64,000 nucleotides of DNA, from assembly GCF_026191725.2 (NCBI RefSeq), contig NZ_CP120863.1, positions 1,406,001-1,470,000 of the forward strand, given 5' to 3'. Position numbers and translations under genes: made by a program. Of this stretch, positions 8,242 through 17,069 are shown piece after piece (positions within the stretch are counted from its first letter, which is position 1; every line of letters starts with the position of its first letter). Origin of the DNA: Roseibium porphyridii. GTDB taxonomy: Bacteria; Pseudomonadota; Alphaproteobacteria; Rhizobiales; Stappiaceae. The notes under the pieces are model-generated. The model was not told the DNA's origin. It did not search any database and saw nothing but the letters and a program-made list of their open reading frames with translations.

Positions 8242-9561
8242 ATGAAAACTGCGAAGTTATTCGCGGCGACCGCATTTGCCGCCATGAGCGGGCTTTCTGT
8301 CTCCAACGCGCAGGCCGCTGACTTGACGCTTTGCTGGGCAGCCTGGGATCCGGCGAACGCTCTTGTAGAGCTGTCGAAGGAATTCGAAGCGGAGTCCGGC
8401 CACACAATGAAGTTTGAGTTCGTGCCCTGGCCGAACTTTGCCGACCGGATGCTCAATGAACTGAATTCGGGCGGCAAGCTTTGCGACTTGTTGATCGGTG
8501 ACAGTCAGTGGATCGGCGGCGGGGCTGAAAACGGTCATTATGTCAAGCTGAACGAGTTCTTCGACAAGGAAGGCATCAGCATGGACGATTTCGCTCCGGC
8601 GACCGTTTATGCCTATTCCACCTGGCCGAAAGGCACGCCGAATTATTATGCGCTTCCGGCAATGGGCGACGCCAACGGCTGGTTCTATCGCAAGGACTGG
8701 TTTGCTCTTCCTGAAATTCAGGAAGCTTTCAAGTCAGAGCATGGTCGCGATCTGGCGCCCCCGAAGACACAGGCGGAACTTCTTGAGATTGCCCAGTTCT
8801 TCCAAGGCCGCGAGATTGACGGTCAGACGCGCTACGGCGCTGCGATCTTCACCGAGCGCGGATCGGAAGGCATCACCATGGGCGCAACAAGCGCCATGTA
8901 CCCGTTCGGCTTCAAGTATGAAATGACGCCCGGCAAGTATGACATGGAAGGCGCGGTCAATTCGCCTGAAGCTGTTGCCGGTCTTGAGTTCTACAAAGAA
9001 CTCTACAAAACCGGAACACCTCCGGGCTACACCGACAGCTACATGGAACAGTCGCTTGATGCTTTCAAATCAGGTCAGGTGGCAATCGCCATGAACTGGT
9101 TTGCATTCTTCCCCGGTCTTTATGCAGATCCGGACATCGGTGGCGACAAGATCGGTTTCTTTGTGAACCCGGGACAGAACAAGGAAGCTTCAACGCTTGG
9201 CGGACAGGGCATCTCCGTTGTGGCCTATTCAGAGAATCAGGATGCGGCACTTGAATACATCAAGTGGTTTGCTCAGCCTTCCGTTCAAAAGAAATGGTGG
9301 GATCTCGGCGGCTATTCCTGTCACGTGAGCGTTCTCAACGACCCGGGTTTTGCCGACAGTGCCCCATTTGCGTCCGACTTCCTTCTCGCCATGGATGGTG
9401 TCATGGATTTCTGGCAGGAGCCGGCCTATGCCGAGTTGTTGCTGGCCATGCAGAAGCGCCTTCATGACTACGTCGTTGCCGACCAGGGAACGGCCAAGGA
9501 AGCTCTCGACAAACTGATAGGGGACTGGACCGAAACCTTCGAAGACGAGGGTAAGCTCTAA
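8242..9561 (+). CDS. ABC transporter substrate-binding protein (family 1)
   Basis: The 439-residue periplasmic binding protein begins with a Sec signal peptide (MKTAKLFAATAFAAMSGLSVS, cleavage probably after AQA at about 26). A family-1 solute-binding fold follows, with the usual motifs LLIGDSQWIG, DANGWFYRKDWF and AFKSGQVAIAMNWFAFF. The open frame runs further upstream, but the signal peptide and GGGAGGA site place the start at ATG 8242. Gene order (binding protein, two permeases, small membrane protein, two ATPases) matches glycerol-type polyol importers of rhizobia. With the kinase downstream, this suggests a short polyol or ketose as ligand, which is inference. Confidence 0.9.
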   Translation: MKTAKLFAATAFAAMSGLSVSNAQAADLTLCWAAWDPANALVELSKEFEAESGHTMKFEFVPWPNFADRMLNELNSGGKLCDLLIGDSQWIGGGAENGHYVKLNEFFDKEGISMDDFAPATVYAYSTWPKGTPNYYALPAMGDANGWFYRKDWFALPEIQEAFKSEHGRDLAPPKTQAELLEIAQFFQGREIDGQTRYGAAIFTERGSEGITMGATSAMYPFGFKYEMTPGKYDMEGAVNSPEAVAGLEFYKELYKTGTPPGYTDSYMEQSLDAFKSGQVAIAMNWFAFFPGLYADPDIGGDKIGFFVNPGQNKEASTLGGQGISVVAYSENQDAALEYIKWFAQPSVQKKWWDLGGYSCHVSVLNDPGFADSAPFASDFLLAMDGVMDFWQEPAYAELLLAMQKRLHDYVVADQGTAKEALDKLIGDWTETFEDEGKL

Positions 9562-9574
9562 GCGAGCGTGAACT

Positions 9575-9605
9575 GCAGGCAGCCGCATCCAAGGCGGCTG
9601 CCTGC
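9575..9605 (+). other. Strong intra-operon hairpin after the binding-protein gene
   Basis: GCAGGCAGCCGC and GCGGCTGCCTGC form a perfect 12-base stem around a 7-base loop, 14 bases after the binding-protein stop. There is no T-run, so it is probably not a terminator. Such hairpins often stabilise binding-protein mRNA or damp read-through, giving more binding protein than permease. Confidence 0.7.
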
Positions 9606-9729
9606 CACTGAAAGTCTGGCCCGAGCGGGCTGACCGATTGCGCCCGGCCCCAAGCGAAACTTCGGTGCGACCAACGCATCCTGCAAGGGTCAGCCTCTTT
9701 CATTCCATGGACCTTAAGAAGGGCGGCTT

Positions 9730-10677
9730 ATGTCCGACACTCCCATCGACCGCATAGCTAAGGCGACGCCTCCAGGCGTCGCCGGTAAGATCAAAGGGCT
9801 TTCCGATCGCGCGATAGCGTGGCTGTTTGTTGCCCCGACGATCTTCCTGCTGCTTGCGGTGAATATTTTCCCGTTGATCTGGACGATCAACCTGAGTTTC
9901 ACGAATTTTCGCGCCAACAGGCCGAACAGGGAAGTCGACTATATCGGGCTTCGAAACTACGAGCGCATTCTGACCGATGGCGACATCTGGCTGACAATGC
10001 AGGCAACGGCTCACTTCCTGTTCTGGACGATCTTTCTGCAGGTCCTGATCGGTTTCACACTTGCCTGGCTGATCAATCGCAAGTTCAAGGGCAACGATCT
10101 CTGGACGACACTGATCGTCCTGCCGATGATGCTGTCTCCGGCTGTGGTGGGCAACTTCTGGACGTTTCTCTATCAGCCGCAGATCGGCCTCTTCAACTAC
10201 GGGATCTCCTTTCTCACGGGTGTCGATCCCTCCTCTTTCCAGATGATCGGCGATGTCGCTCTCGCGCCCTGGGCAATTGTAATTGTCGACACCTGGATGT
10301 GGACACCCTTTGTCATGCTCATTTGTCTGGCAGGACTCCGATCGATACCTGACTACATTTATGAGGCAGCGGAAATCGACCGTGCCAGCCGATGGCGCCA
10401 GTTCTGGACCATCACCGTTCCCATGGTGCTGCCGTTCCTGATGCTGGCCGTGCTCTTCCGCGGCATCGAGAATTTCAAGATGTTCGATCTGGTCGTCCAG
10501 CTGACCGGCGGTGGACCTGGTTCTGTCACCGAACTCACCTCCATCAACCTGAAGCGTGAAGCCTTCGAGAAATGGCGAACCGGATATGCGTCCGCTTACG
10601 CGATCATCTTGTTCGTGACTGTGTTCGGTCTGGCTTCGATCTACGTGAAGGCGCTTAACAAGGTGAAAGAAAGATGA
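9730..10677 (+). CDS. ABC transporter permease (MalF/UgpA type)
   Basis: The 315-residue integral membrane protein has about six hydrophobic helices and the cytoplasmic EAA loop EAAEIDRASRWRQFWTITVP near residues 216-235, which couples to the ATPase. The N-terminus has a roughly 30-residue cytoplasmic lead before the first helix (AWLFVAPTIFLLLAVNIFPL). It carries the 'GGGPGSVTELTSI' region typical of the MalF/UgpA half of carbohydrate uptake type 1 systems. It follows the binding-protein gene after a 168-base spacer containing a strong hairpin, and its stop overlaps the next permease start (ATGA). It forms a heterodimeric channel with that permease. Confidence 0.92.
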   Translation: MSDTPIDRIAKATPPGVAGKIKGLSDRAIAWLFVAPTIFLLLAVNIFPLIWTINLSFTNFRANRPNREVDYIGLRNYERILTDGDIWLTMQATAHFLFWTIFLQVLIGFTLAWLINRKFKGNDLWTTLIVLPMMLSPAVVGNFWTFLYQPQIGLFNYGISFLTGVDPSSFQMIGDVALAPWAIVIVDTWMWTPFVMLICLAGLRSIPDYIYEAAEIDRASRWRQFWTITVPMVLPFLMLAVLFRGIENFKMFDLVVQLTGGGPGSVTELTSINLKREAFEKWRTGYASAYAIILFVTVFGLASIYVKALNKVKER

Positions 10678-11615
10678 GCAGCTATTCCATCACAGAACCG
10701 TCTGCACGACAGAAGTGGGTGGCTGGCTCTCTGGTCATTGCCTACGCGGTGATCACGCTCCTGCCGCTGGTCTGGATCCTGACCACCGGCTTCAAGTCGC
10801 CGAACGATGCCATCGCCTACCCACCGAAAGTGGTCTTCGAGCCATCCCTGGAAGGGTATGTGAATCTCTTCACAACGCGAACGCGCGTCACACCCGAACA
10901 GCTGGAAGCGCTTCCACCGCCTGCGACCTGGTATGAGGAAATTGTGCGGGACCGCGACATGGTAATTGCCGGTCCGTCCCGCTACGGCGAACGCTTCCTC
11001 AATTCCGTCATTATCGGCTTCGGATCCACTTTCCTCTCGGTTTTCCTGGGAACGCTTGCCGCCTATGCCTTCTCGCGTTTCAAGGTGCCACTGAAGGATG
11101 ATCTCCTGTTCTTCATCCTGTCGACCCGAATGATGCCTCCGATTGCGGTCGCCATTCCGATCTTCCTGATGTTCCGCACTCTGGGACTCTCCGACACCCA
11201 TCTGGGTATGATCCTTCTCTATACGGCCGTGAACATTTCGCTGGCTGTCTGGCTGCTCAAGGGCTTCATCGATGAGATCCCGAGAGAATACGAGGAGGCT
11301 GCACTGATCGACGGCTACACGCGGTTCCAGGCATTTTACAAGGTGGTGTTGCCTCAGGCGGCAACCGGGATCGCTTCGACAGCCATCTTCTGTCTGATCT
11401 TTTCCTGGAACGAATATGCATTTGCGGTGCTGCTGACATCGGGCACAGCCCAGACGGCGCCCCCATTCATCCCGACCATTATCGGTGTCGGTGGCCAGGA
11501 CTGGCCGGCGGTTGCAGCAGGGGCAACGTTGTTCCTGGTCCCGGTCATGGTTTTCACGGTTCTTCTCCGCAAGCACCTTCTGCGCGGCATAACCTTCGGA
11601 GCGGTACGCAAATGA
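10674..11615 (+). CDS. ABC transporter permease (MalG/UgpE type)
   Basis: The 313-residue inner-membrane protein is the MalG-type partner of the preceding permease. It has an N-terminal helix (LVIAYAVITLLPLVWILTTG), a long periplasmic segment of about 60 residues, and the EAA coupling loop EYEEAALIDGYTRFQAFYKV near 200-220. The domain LLRKHLLRGITFGAVRK ends the protein, as in family members. Its start overlaps the upstream stop (ATGA), and its own stop overlaps the start of a 62-residue membrane protein in the same way, so the three are probably co-translated. Confidence 0.92.
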   Translation: MSSYSITEPSARQKWVAGSLVIAYAVITLLPLVWILTTGFKSPNDAIAYPPKVVFEPSLEGYVNLFTTRTRVTPEQLEALPPPATWYEEIVRDRDMVIAGPSRYGERFLNSVIIGFGSTFLSVFLGTLAAYAFSRFKVPLKDDLLFFILSTRMMPPIAVAIPIFLMFRTLGLSDTHLGMILLYTAVNISLAVWLLKGFIDEIPREYEEAALIDGYTRFQAFYKVVLPQAATGIASTAIFCLIFSWNEYAFAVLLTSGTAQTAPPFIPTIIGVGGQDWPAVAAGATLFLVPVMVFTVLLRKHLLRGITFGAVRK

Positions 11616-11800
11616 GTGAATTTGTCAGCGGATTGGCCCGCTTTCGCCGCGGGTCCTGGGAAATGCTCGCATCCATTCTGATCGCCGTCGGTGTGATCAT
11701 GCTGATGCAACCGCTTTTCCTCTGGGCCTACACCTATTCCTTCATAGTCACGCTGACCGGAACGGTGATGTTCATCGTTGTCAGCCATTTTCCGGAGTAA
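11612..11800 (+). CDS. Small two-helix membrane protein of the ABC operon
   Basis: This 62-residue protein starts in an ATGA overlap with the permease stop and ends 5 bases before the first ATPase gene, so it is certainly part of the operon. It has a basic N-terminus (ARFRRGSW) and two predicted membrane helices, about 17-37 and 42-60. Small integral membrane proteins occur at this position in some glycerol-type ABC operons of alphaproteobacteria (DUF2160 is one such family); I cannot assign it to that family with confidence. A role as accessory subunit, stabiliser or modulator of the permease pair is plausible but unproven. Confidence 0.75.
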   Translation: MSEFVSGLARFRRGSWEMLASILIAVGVIMLMQPLFLWAYTYSFIVTLTGTVMFIVVSHFPE

Positions 11801-11805
11801 CCGTC

Positions 11806-12903
11806 ATGGCTGAAATCGTGATCAGGAACCTCAGAAAGGAATTCGGTGACTTCACGGCCGTGCAGTCCTCTTCCTTCAAGATCGAGGACGGCGAGTTCTT
11901 CATGCTGCTTGGCCCATCCGGCTGTGGCAAGACAACGACGCTTCGTATGATCGCCGGACTGGAACTGCCGACCTCGGGCGAAATCTATATTGACGGCGAG
12001 GAGGTTGGTCAGAAACCGGCGAGCAAACGCGACATCGCCTTTGTTTTCCAGATGTTTGCGCTTTATCCGCACATGAACGTGCGCAAGAACATCAGCTACC
12101 CGTTGATCAGTCAGGGCATGCCCAAGAGCCAGGTCAAAGAAAAGGTAGGTGAAGTTTCGAGGATCCTCGGCATTGAGGACATCCTCGATCGTCCGGTCGG
12201 CGGACTGTCAGGTGGCGATCGCCAGCGTGTCGCATTGGGCCGGGCAATCGTCCGCGATCCCAAGGCGTTCATGATGGATGAGCCGCTCGGGGCCCTTGAT
12301 GCGGAGTTTCGCGAGCGGATGGCTGAAGAGCTGCGCGCACTCCATGACAGGATGAACGCAACCACTGTCTATGTGACACACGATCAGCTGGAAGCCATGC
12401 AGATGGGCGACAAGATCGTCGTCATGAACCATGGTGTGATCGAACAATTCGGTACGCCGCAGGACATCTACGACAAGCCTGCCACCATGTTCGTTGCAGA
12501 TTTCATAGGCTCGCCCTCAATGAACTTTCTGCGCTTCCATGGTGAGGTACACGCCGGTTCTTCATCGGTGCAAATGCACCACGAGGATCTTGCTGTTCCA
12601 ATGCTTCAGGAGCCATTTGAAGGCGACATGGTCTTCGGCATCAGGCCGGAGCACATATCCCTTTCGGACAATGCCGGGTTCCGCAGCGAGGTTCTTGCGG
12701 CCGAATATCTCGGCACCACGCAAATCGTAACGCTGAAATCAACGAGTGGAGAGCTGAAAGCCCGAATACCCTCCGACAACAAAGTGCGTGCAGGCGAACA
12801 TGTCGGGCTGGAATTCAACGGGTCTACGGTAACCCTGTTCGACAACCAGTCGGGTCGCGCATTGAGGTCCTCTCTGAATGAAGGAGTGCTGGCCCATGGC
12901 TGA
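11806..12903 (+). CDS. ABC transporter ATP-binding protein 1 (MalK/UgpC type)
   Basis: The 365-residue ATPase has Walker A GPSGCGKT (36-43), Q-loop FQMFALYPHM (81-90), signature LSGGDRQ (134-140), Walker B AFMMDEP (154-160) and switch His in VYVTHDQLEAM. A C-terminal TOBE-type regulatory domain follows from about 235. The signature has Asp where LSGGQ is usual, a small deviation also seen in some family members. It pairs with the next gene, so the importer probably uses a heterodimeric ATPase. Two different ATPases in one operon is the arrangement known for rhizobial glycerol transporters. Confidence 0.92.
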   Translation: MAEIVIRNLRKEFGDFTAVQSSSFKIEDGEFFMLLGPSGCGKTTTLRMIAGLELPTSGEIYIDGEEVGQKPASKRDIAFVFQMFALYPHMNVRKNISYPLISQGMPKSQVKEKVGEVSRILGIEDILDRPVGGLSGGDRQRVALGRAIVRDPKAFMMDEPLGALDAEFRERMAEELRALHDRMNATTVYVTHDQLEAMQMGDKIVVMNHGVIEQFGTPQDIYDKPATMFVADFIGSPSMNFLRFHGEVHAGSSSVQMHHEDLAVPMLQEPFEGDMVFGIRPEHISLSDNAGFRSEVLAAEYLGTTQIVTLKSTSGELKARIPSDNKVRAGEHVGLEFNGSTVTLFDNQSGRALRSSLNEGVLAHG

Positions 12904-13891
12904 GGTCAAACTTGCCAATCTGTCAAAGGCATTCGGTGACACGCAGGCCGTTGACGATGTCACGATGACCATTGCAAACGGTGCTTTTGTGACATTGCTT
13001 GGACCGACCGGGGCCGGCAAGACCACAATCCTGCGTCTGATTGCAGGTCTTGAGCAGCCCGATCAGGGCGATGTCATGATCGGTGGTCGTTCCGTGGCCA
13101 ACGACACGCCGGCACAGCGCAATGTCGCCATGGTTTTTCAGCAGTATTCGCTGTATCCGCATCTCAGCGTACGCGACAACCTGGCCTTTCCGCTGCGTTC
13201 GCCGTTGTTGAAGACGCCCAAACAGGAAATCGACAGAAAAGTTGCGGAAGTGGCCGATGTCCTGAAGATTTCCCACAAACTGAACAACAAGGCGACCAAT
13301 CTGTCCGGTGGTGAAATGCAGCGTGTCTCGATCGGGCGCGCCCTTGTGCGCTCGCCGTCCATCTACCTCATGGATGAACCGCTGAGTTCGCTCGATGCCA
13401 AGCTGCGGTCCGACCTCAGGATTGAGCTGAAGCGCATTCAGGAAAGTCTGGGGGCGACGATGCTCTACGTTACGCACGACCAGATCGAGGCAATGACCAT
13501 GGCAACCCATGTCGGAGTGCTTGACGAAGGACGTCTCGTCCAATTCGGAACGCCGCGGGAGATCTATGAAGATCCGGTCAATCTTTATGTCGCCGGACGG
13601 TTGGGACAACCGCGGATAAATGTGTTGCCTGCCGACATGTTCGCCGGGGCGCCGTCCGGAGCCAAAACAATCGGGCTTCGACCTGAGCACATTGCGCAAG
13701 GTGAGGGAAAGCCATCGCAGATCAGGCGCGTTGAACATCTTGGAGACCAGACTCGCCTGCATTTGTCGCTAGATGGGCATGAGATCGTCACCTTGTCGGA
13801 AAGTCGCACAACATATGAACCTGGCGACACGCTTGCCATTCAGCCACGCAATCCACTGTTTTTTGACGCCAGCGGCGCCAGAATTGCCTGA
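12896..13891 (+). CDS. ABC transporter ATP-binding protein 2
   Basis: The 331-residue ATPase has Walker A GPTGAGKT (about 36-43), Q-loop FQQYSLYPHL, signature LSGGEMQ, Walker B YLMDEPLSSLDA and H-loop YVTHDQIEAMTM, with a shorter C-terminal TOBE region than ATPase 1. An in-frame upstream start exists, but AAGGAG at 12881-12886 and the family N-terminus (MAEVKLANL) place the start at ATG 12896. It overlaps the first ATPase by 8 bases, so translation is coupled. It is likely the second half of a heterodimeric nucleotide-binding unit. Confidence 0.92.
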   Translation: MAEVKLANLSKAFGDTQAVDDVTMTIANGAFVTLLGPTGAGKTTILRLIAGLEQPDQGDVMIGGRSVANDTPAQRNVAMVFQQYSLYPHLSVRDNLAFPLRSPLLKTPKQEIDRKVAEVADVLKISHKLNNKATNLSGGEMQRVSIGRALVRSPSIYLMDEPLSSLDAKLRSDLRIELKRIQESLGATMLYVTHDQIEAMTMATHVGVLDEGRLVQFGTPREIYEDPVNLYVAGRLGQPRINVLPADMFAGAPSGAKTIGLRPEHIAQGEGKPSQIRRVEHLGDQTRLHLSLDGHEIVTLSESRTTYEPGDTLAIQPRNPLFFDASGARIA

Positions 13892-13902
13892 GGAGACGGG
13901 AC

Positions 13903-15549
13903 ATGAAGCAGTTTATCAACACCAAGGAAACGCTCGTCACTGAAGCGATTGACGGGACGCTCAGAACCGCAGGCGGACGGCTGGCCCGACTGGATGGCTA
14001 TCCTCACATCAAGGTTGTCGTACGAACGGACTGGGACAAATCGAAAGTGGCGCTGGTCTCAGGCGGGGGATCCGGCCACGAACCGAGCCATGCCGGGTTT
14101 GTCGGTCAGGGCATGTTGACTGCAGCTGTCTGCGGCGAGGTCTTCGCGTCTCCTTCGGTCGACGCGGTGCTGGCAGGAATTCTGGCCGTCACGGGCAAAG
14201 CCGGTTGCTTGCTCATCGTGAAAAACTATACGGGAGATCGCCTCAACTTCGGTCTGGCCGTCGAACGCGCCCGTGCCTTCGGTCTGAAGGTCAATATGGT
14301 CATTGTCGATGATGACGTTGCCTTGCCGGACTTGCCTCAGGCAAGGGGCGTTGCCGGTACGCTGTTCGTGCACAAGATTGCCGGGGCCCTGGCCGATCAG
14401 GGTGCCGACCTCGATACAATCACTGCTGCAGCTGAGCAGGCGATCAAGGGGGCGATTTCCATCGGCATGTCACTGGACACCTGCACAATTCCTGGCTCGC
14501 CGAAGGAAGACAGGATTGCCGTTGGCAAAGCCGAACTCGGACTGGGCATCCACGGAGAAGCCGGCATCGAACAGGTTGAGTATTCCAACGCCAAGGCAGC
14601 GATGGCCATGGTGGTCGAACGCCTGGCTCCAAACCTGGCTCCCGGGCCACATGTTGCGATCCTGAACAACCTCGGCAGCACGACACCTCTCGAAATGTCG
14701 GTTCTTCTTGAGGAGATGACAGCCTCTCGGATCGGCAGCCAGATCCGCTGGGTCATTGGCCCGGCGGCGATGATGACGTCTCTCGATATGCATGGATTTT
14801 CCGTCTCGATGTTGCCGGTGGGCAAGGCCGAAGAGGCGTTGTTGCAGGCTCCCGTAGCCCCATGGGCCTGGCCGGGATGTCTGGCGCTCGGCCCTGTTTC
14901 CGTGCGACCGCTGCCGGACGGGTTGTCCCCGATCCAGCCGTTGCCGTCGAAAAACCCGGAAACCCGCGCGTTCATCGAGCGGTGCTGCAATATCCTGATT
15001 GACGCCGAAGCTGACCTGAATGCACTCGATGCAAAGTCGGGTGACGGCGACACTGGAAGCACACTGGCAACGGCCGCTCGCGCGCTGATCCAGGCCCTTG
15101 ACCGGCTCCCGCTGGCTGACCTGACCCAGCTTTACCGTGCCGTGGGACTGGAGCTTAGCCAGACCATGGGCGGGTCGTCCGGGGTGTTGCTCGCGATTTT
15201 CTTTGCGGCCGCTGGCGATGCCTCTTCCAGCGGGCATGGTGCAATCGGCGCTTTGAAGGCGGGGCTCGACCGCATCATGCAAGTTGGCGGAGCTGAGCCG
15301 GGTGACCGCACAATGATCGACGCTTTGATGCCGGCCCTGAATGCCCTTGAGAACGGCATCGGGGCTGCCGCCGCGGAGGCACGTCAGGGCGCTGACGCGA
15401 CAGCACGAATTACCCGAGCACGGGCAGGACGGGCGTCTTATGTGTCTGAGGCGAACCTCTCAGGTCACAATGACCCCGGCGCTGAAGCCGTTGCGCGCCT
15501 GCTTGAGCAGTTGGCTGAAGCACCGGCTTTGACTTCCCAGTCGGCTTGA
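13903..15549 (+). CDS. Fused dihydroxyacetone kinase-type enzyme (DhaK-DhaL)
   Basis: The 548-residue protein fuses a DAK1 domain (about 1-330) with GGGSGHEP (54-61) and the substrate-anchoring His217 in GIHGEAG to a DAK2 domain (about 355-545) with the metal/ATP motif LDAKSGDGDTGST. This is the ATP-dependent architecture that phosphorylates dihydroxyacetone. Relatives act on other short ketoses, including D- and L-erythrulose, so the substrate is not certain. It begins 11 bases after the second ATPase and is the last gene before a strong terminator, so the phosphorylated product probably derives from what the importer brings in. No dehydrogenase for glycerol or erythritol is adjacent, which favours a ketose substrate. 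Confidence 0.88.
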   Translation: MKQFINTKETLVTEAIDGTLRTAGGRLARLDGYPHIKVVVRTDWDKSKVALVSGGGSGHEPSHAGFVGQGMLTAAVCGEVFASPSVDAVLAGILAVTGKAGCLLIVKNYTGDRLNFGLAVERARAFGLKVNMVIVDDDVALPDLPQARGVAGTLFVHKIAGALADQGADLDTITAAAEQAIKGAISIGMSLDTCTIPGSPKEDRIAVGKAELGLGIHGEAGIEQVEYSNAKAAMAMVVERLAPNLAPGPHVAILNNLGSTTPLEMSVLLEEMTASRIGSQIRWVIGPAAMMTSLDMHGFSVSMLPVGKAEEALLQAPVAPWAWPGCLALGPVSVRPLPDGLSPIQPLPSKNPETRAFIERCCNILIDAEADLNALDAKSGDGDTGSTLATAARALIQALDRLPLADLTQLYRAVGLELSQTMGGSSGVLLAIFFAAAGDASSSGHGAIGALKAGLDRIMQVGGAEPGDRTMIDALMPALNALENGIGAAAAEARQGADATARITRARAGRASYVSEANLSGHNDPGAEAVARLLEQLAEAPALTSQSA

Positions 15550-15561
15550 TGTCCGACCCCT

Positions 15562-15601
15562 TCCGGCCGGTGCTGGCAACGGTTTCCGGCCGGACTTTTT
15601 T
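15562..15601 (+). terminator. Rho-independent terminator of the ABC-kinase operon
   Basis: TCCGGCCGG (15562-15570) pairs with CCGGCCGGA (15586-15594) in a 9-base GC-rich stem, followed by six Ts at 15596-15601. It lies 13 bases after the kinase stop. Confidence 0.85.
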
Positions 15602-15884
15602 GTCTTCCTGTTCCAGGGCCTAAGCGATCGCCAACCTTTTTTGCGTGTCCGCCTCGGCAGATCTGTGTCGACCCGAGCAATTCAGTCCGTTGTCGGCTTA
15701 AGCCAATCTAGGTCTTGCCATCGCACTCAATTCATCACAAACTCCGGCAAATTTATCAGGCAGCTGTGATGTTTCATGAGGCATATCGATAAAATCCATG
15801 ATCCTGCAAAGCGTCCGCATTTCCAGACCTGTGCCTGGGCGTGGGGCATTTGGCGTTTTGGGCTTGATAAAAGTTATAAAGTAT

Positions 15885-15897
15885 AACTATTATAGTT
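15885..15897. promoter_or_regulatory. Probable MarR-family operator, site 1
   Basis: AACTATTATAGTT is a perfect inverted repeat around a central base, embedded in TATAACTATTATAGTTCA (15882-15899). The same element with two changes lies before the SDR gene at 19016-19033. The best candidate binder is the MarR protein encoded at 20599-21084. Confidence 0.65.
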
Positions 15898-15961
15898 CAT
15901 CACTTGATCGGGTAGGAGGAATCCGGTCTTGTTTTGAAGTTGATCGAACAGGGAGGACATA

Positions 15962-17002
15962 ATGATCAACTTGCATAAGAAGGTTGCAAGACTGGCCGTA
16001 GCGGCCACTGTTTCTGCGATTGCACTTGCGGGCACGGCGTCCAGCACGGTTGCGCAGGAAGTTACGCTTCGTCTGCATCAGTTTCTGCCGGCTCAGGCAA
16101 ATGTTCCCAAGAACGTGCTGGACCCTTGGGCGGACAAGATTGAAGCGGAATCCGACGGTCGCATCAAGATCGAGCGCTATCCGGCCATGCAGTTGGGCGG
16201 CAAACCGCCGGAGTTGATCAACCAGGTAATCGACGGTGCCGTCGACATTGTCTGGACGGTGGCCGGATACACGCCGGGCCGTTTTCCGCGCGCGGAAGTG
16301 TTCGAGCTTCCCTTCACGATGACCGACGCTGAGTCAATGTCCAGGGCCTACTGGAAGCTGGCTGAAGAAACCATGATGGATGAAGACTTCAAGCTGTTCA
16401 AACCGCTTGGTCTTTGGGTCCATGGCCCGGGTGTCATCCATTCCAGCAAGCCAATCACCACACTTGACGATCTGAACGGGGTCAAGCTGCGCGCACCGAC
16501 CCGCGTGACGAACAAGCTGTTTTCCAATCTTGGAGCGACACCGGTCGGCATGCCTGTCCCGGCAATACCGGAAGCACTCAGCAAAGGTGTGATCGATGCG
16601 TCGGTTATTCCCTGGGAAGTTGTCGGTGCGCTCAAGGTAAATGAGCTTGTCGGCAATCACACTGAATTCCCGGGTGACGCGCTCTACACCACATCCTTCA
16701 TTTTTGCGATGAACAAGGACAAGTACGACGCGCTGCCGGATGACCTGAAGGCGATAATCGATGCCAATTCGGGTGAAGATTTCTCGGCTTTTGCCGGCAA
16801 GCAGATGCAGACAGATGATGCCGGACCGCGTGCAGCTGCCGTGGAGCGTGGCAACAACATCATCACGCAAACACCCGAACAGATTGCCGAGTGGCGCACC
16901 GCCGCGCAAGGTACCATCGACGAGTGGATTGCCGAGATGGATGCCAAAGGCATAGACGGCAAAGCACTGAAGGATCGTGCGGCTGAACTGATGGCCAACT
17001 GA
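15962..17002 (+). CDS. dctP: TRAP transporter substrate-binding protein (hydroxycinnamate cluster)
   Basis: The 346-residue DctP-family protein starts with a Sec signal peptide (VARLAVAATVSAIALAGTA, cleavage likely after VAQ at about 32). The mature domain shows family motifs: WADKIEAESDGRIKIERYPA, the strand-helix LNGVKLRAPTRVTNKLF carrying the conserved carboxylate-binding Arg, and PEALSKGVIDASVIPWE. It binds a carboxylate in the periplasm and hands it to the DctQM membrane pair encoded next. The ATG follows GGGAGGA. Its position before feruloyl-CoA genes suggests a hydroxycinnamate or related aromatic acid as ligand; DctP proteins for such acids are known from Rhodopseudomonas. Confidence 0.9.
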   Translation: MINLHKKVARLAVAATVSAIALAGTASSTVAQEVTLRLHQFLPAQANVPKNVLDPWADKIEAESDGRIKIERYPAMQLGGKPPELINQVIDGAVDIVWTVAGYTPGRFPRAEVFELPFTMTDAESMSRAYWKLAEETMMDEDFKLFKPLGLWVHGPGVIHSSKPITTLDDLNGVKLRAPTRVTNKLFSNLGATPVGMPVPAIPEALSKGVIDASVIPWEVVGALKVNELVGNHTEFPGDALYTTSFIFAMNKDKYDALPDDLKAIIDANSGEDFSAFAGKQMQTDDAGPRAAAVERGNNIITQTPEQIAEWRTAAQGTIDEWIAEMDAKGIDGKALKDRAAELMAN

Positions 17003-17021
17003 CGAAAGCCTCGCAAACGCT

Positions 17022-17042
17022 CCCGGACGCCTTAAGTCCGGG
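17022..17042 (+). other. Hairpin between dctP and dctQ
   Basis: CCCGGAC (17022-17028) pairs with GTCCGGG (17036-17042) around a 7-base loop, followed by GGCTCTTTTCC. The short T-run could give partial termination, so that binding protein is made in excess over the membrane subunits. Confidence 0.55.
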
Positions 17043-17069
17043 GGCTCTTTTCCCACAGGAAACGGATAC

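Larger units (their letters stand above)
15550..15961. other. Intergenic region before the hydroxycinnamate TRAP operon (412 bases)
   Basis: The left part holds the kinase terminator. The right part, from about 15860, is AT-rich and holds the operator-like palindrome at 15885-15897 with an overlapping TATAAC, a likely -10 element. Nothing gene-like is visible between about 15610 and 15860. Confidence 0.6.

Noticed and set aside
12923..13762. Minus-strand reading frame of 279 codons
   Set aside because: It is antisense to the second MalK-type ATPase, whose Walker motifs are intact.
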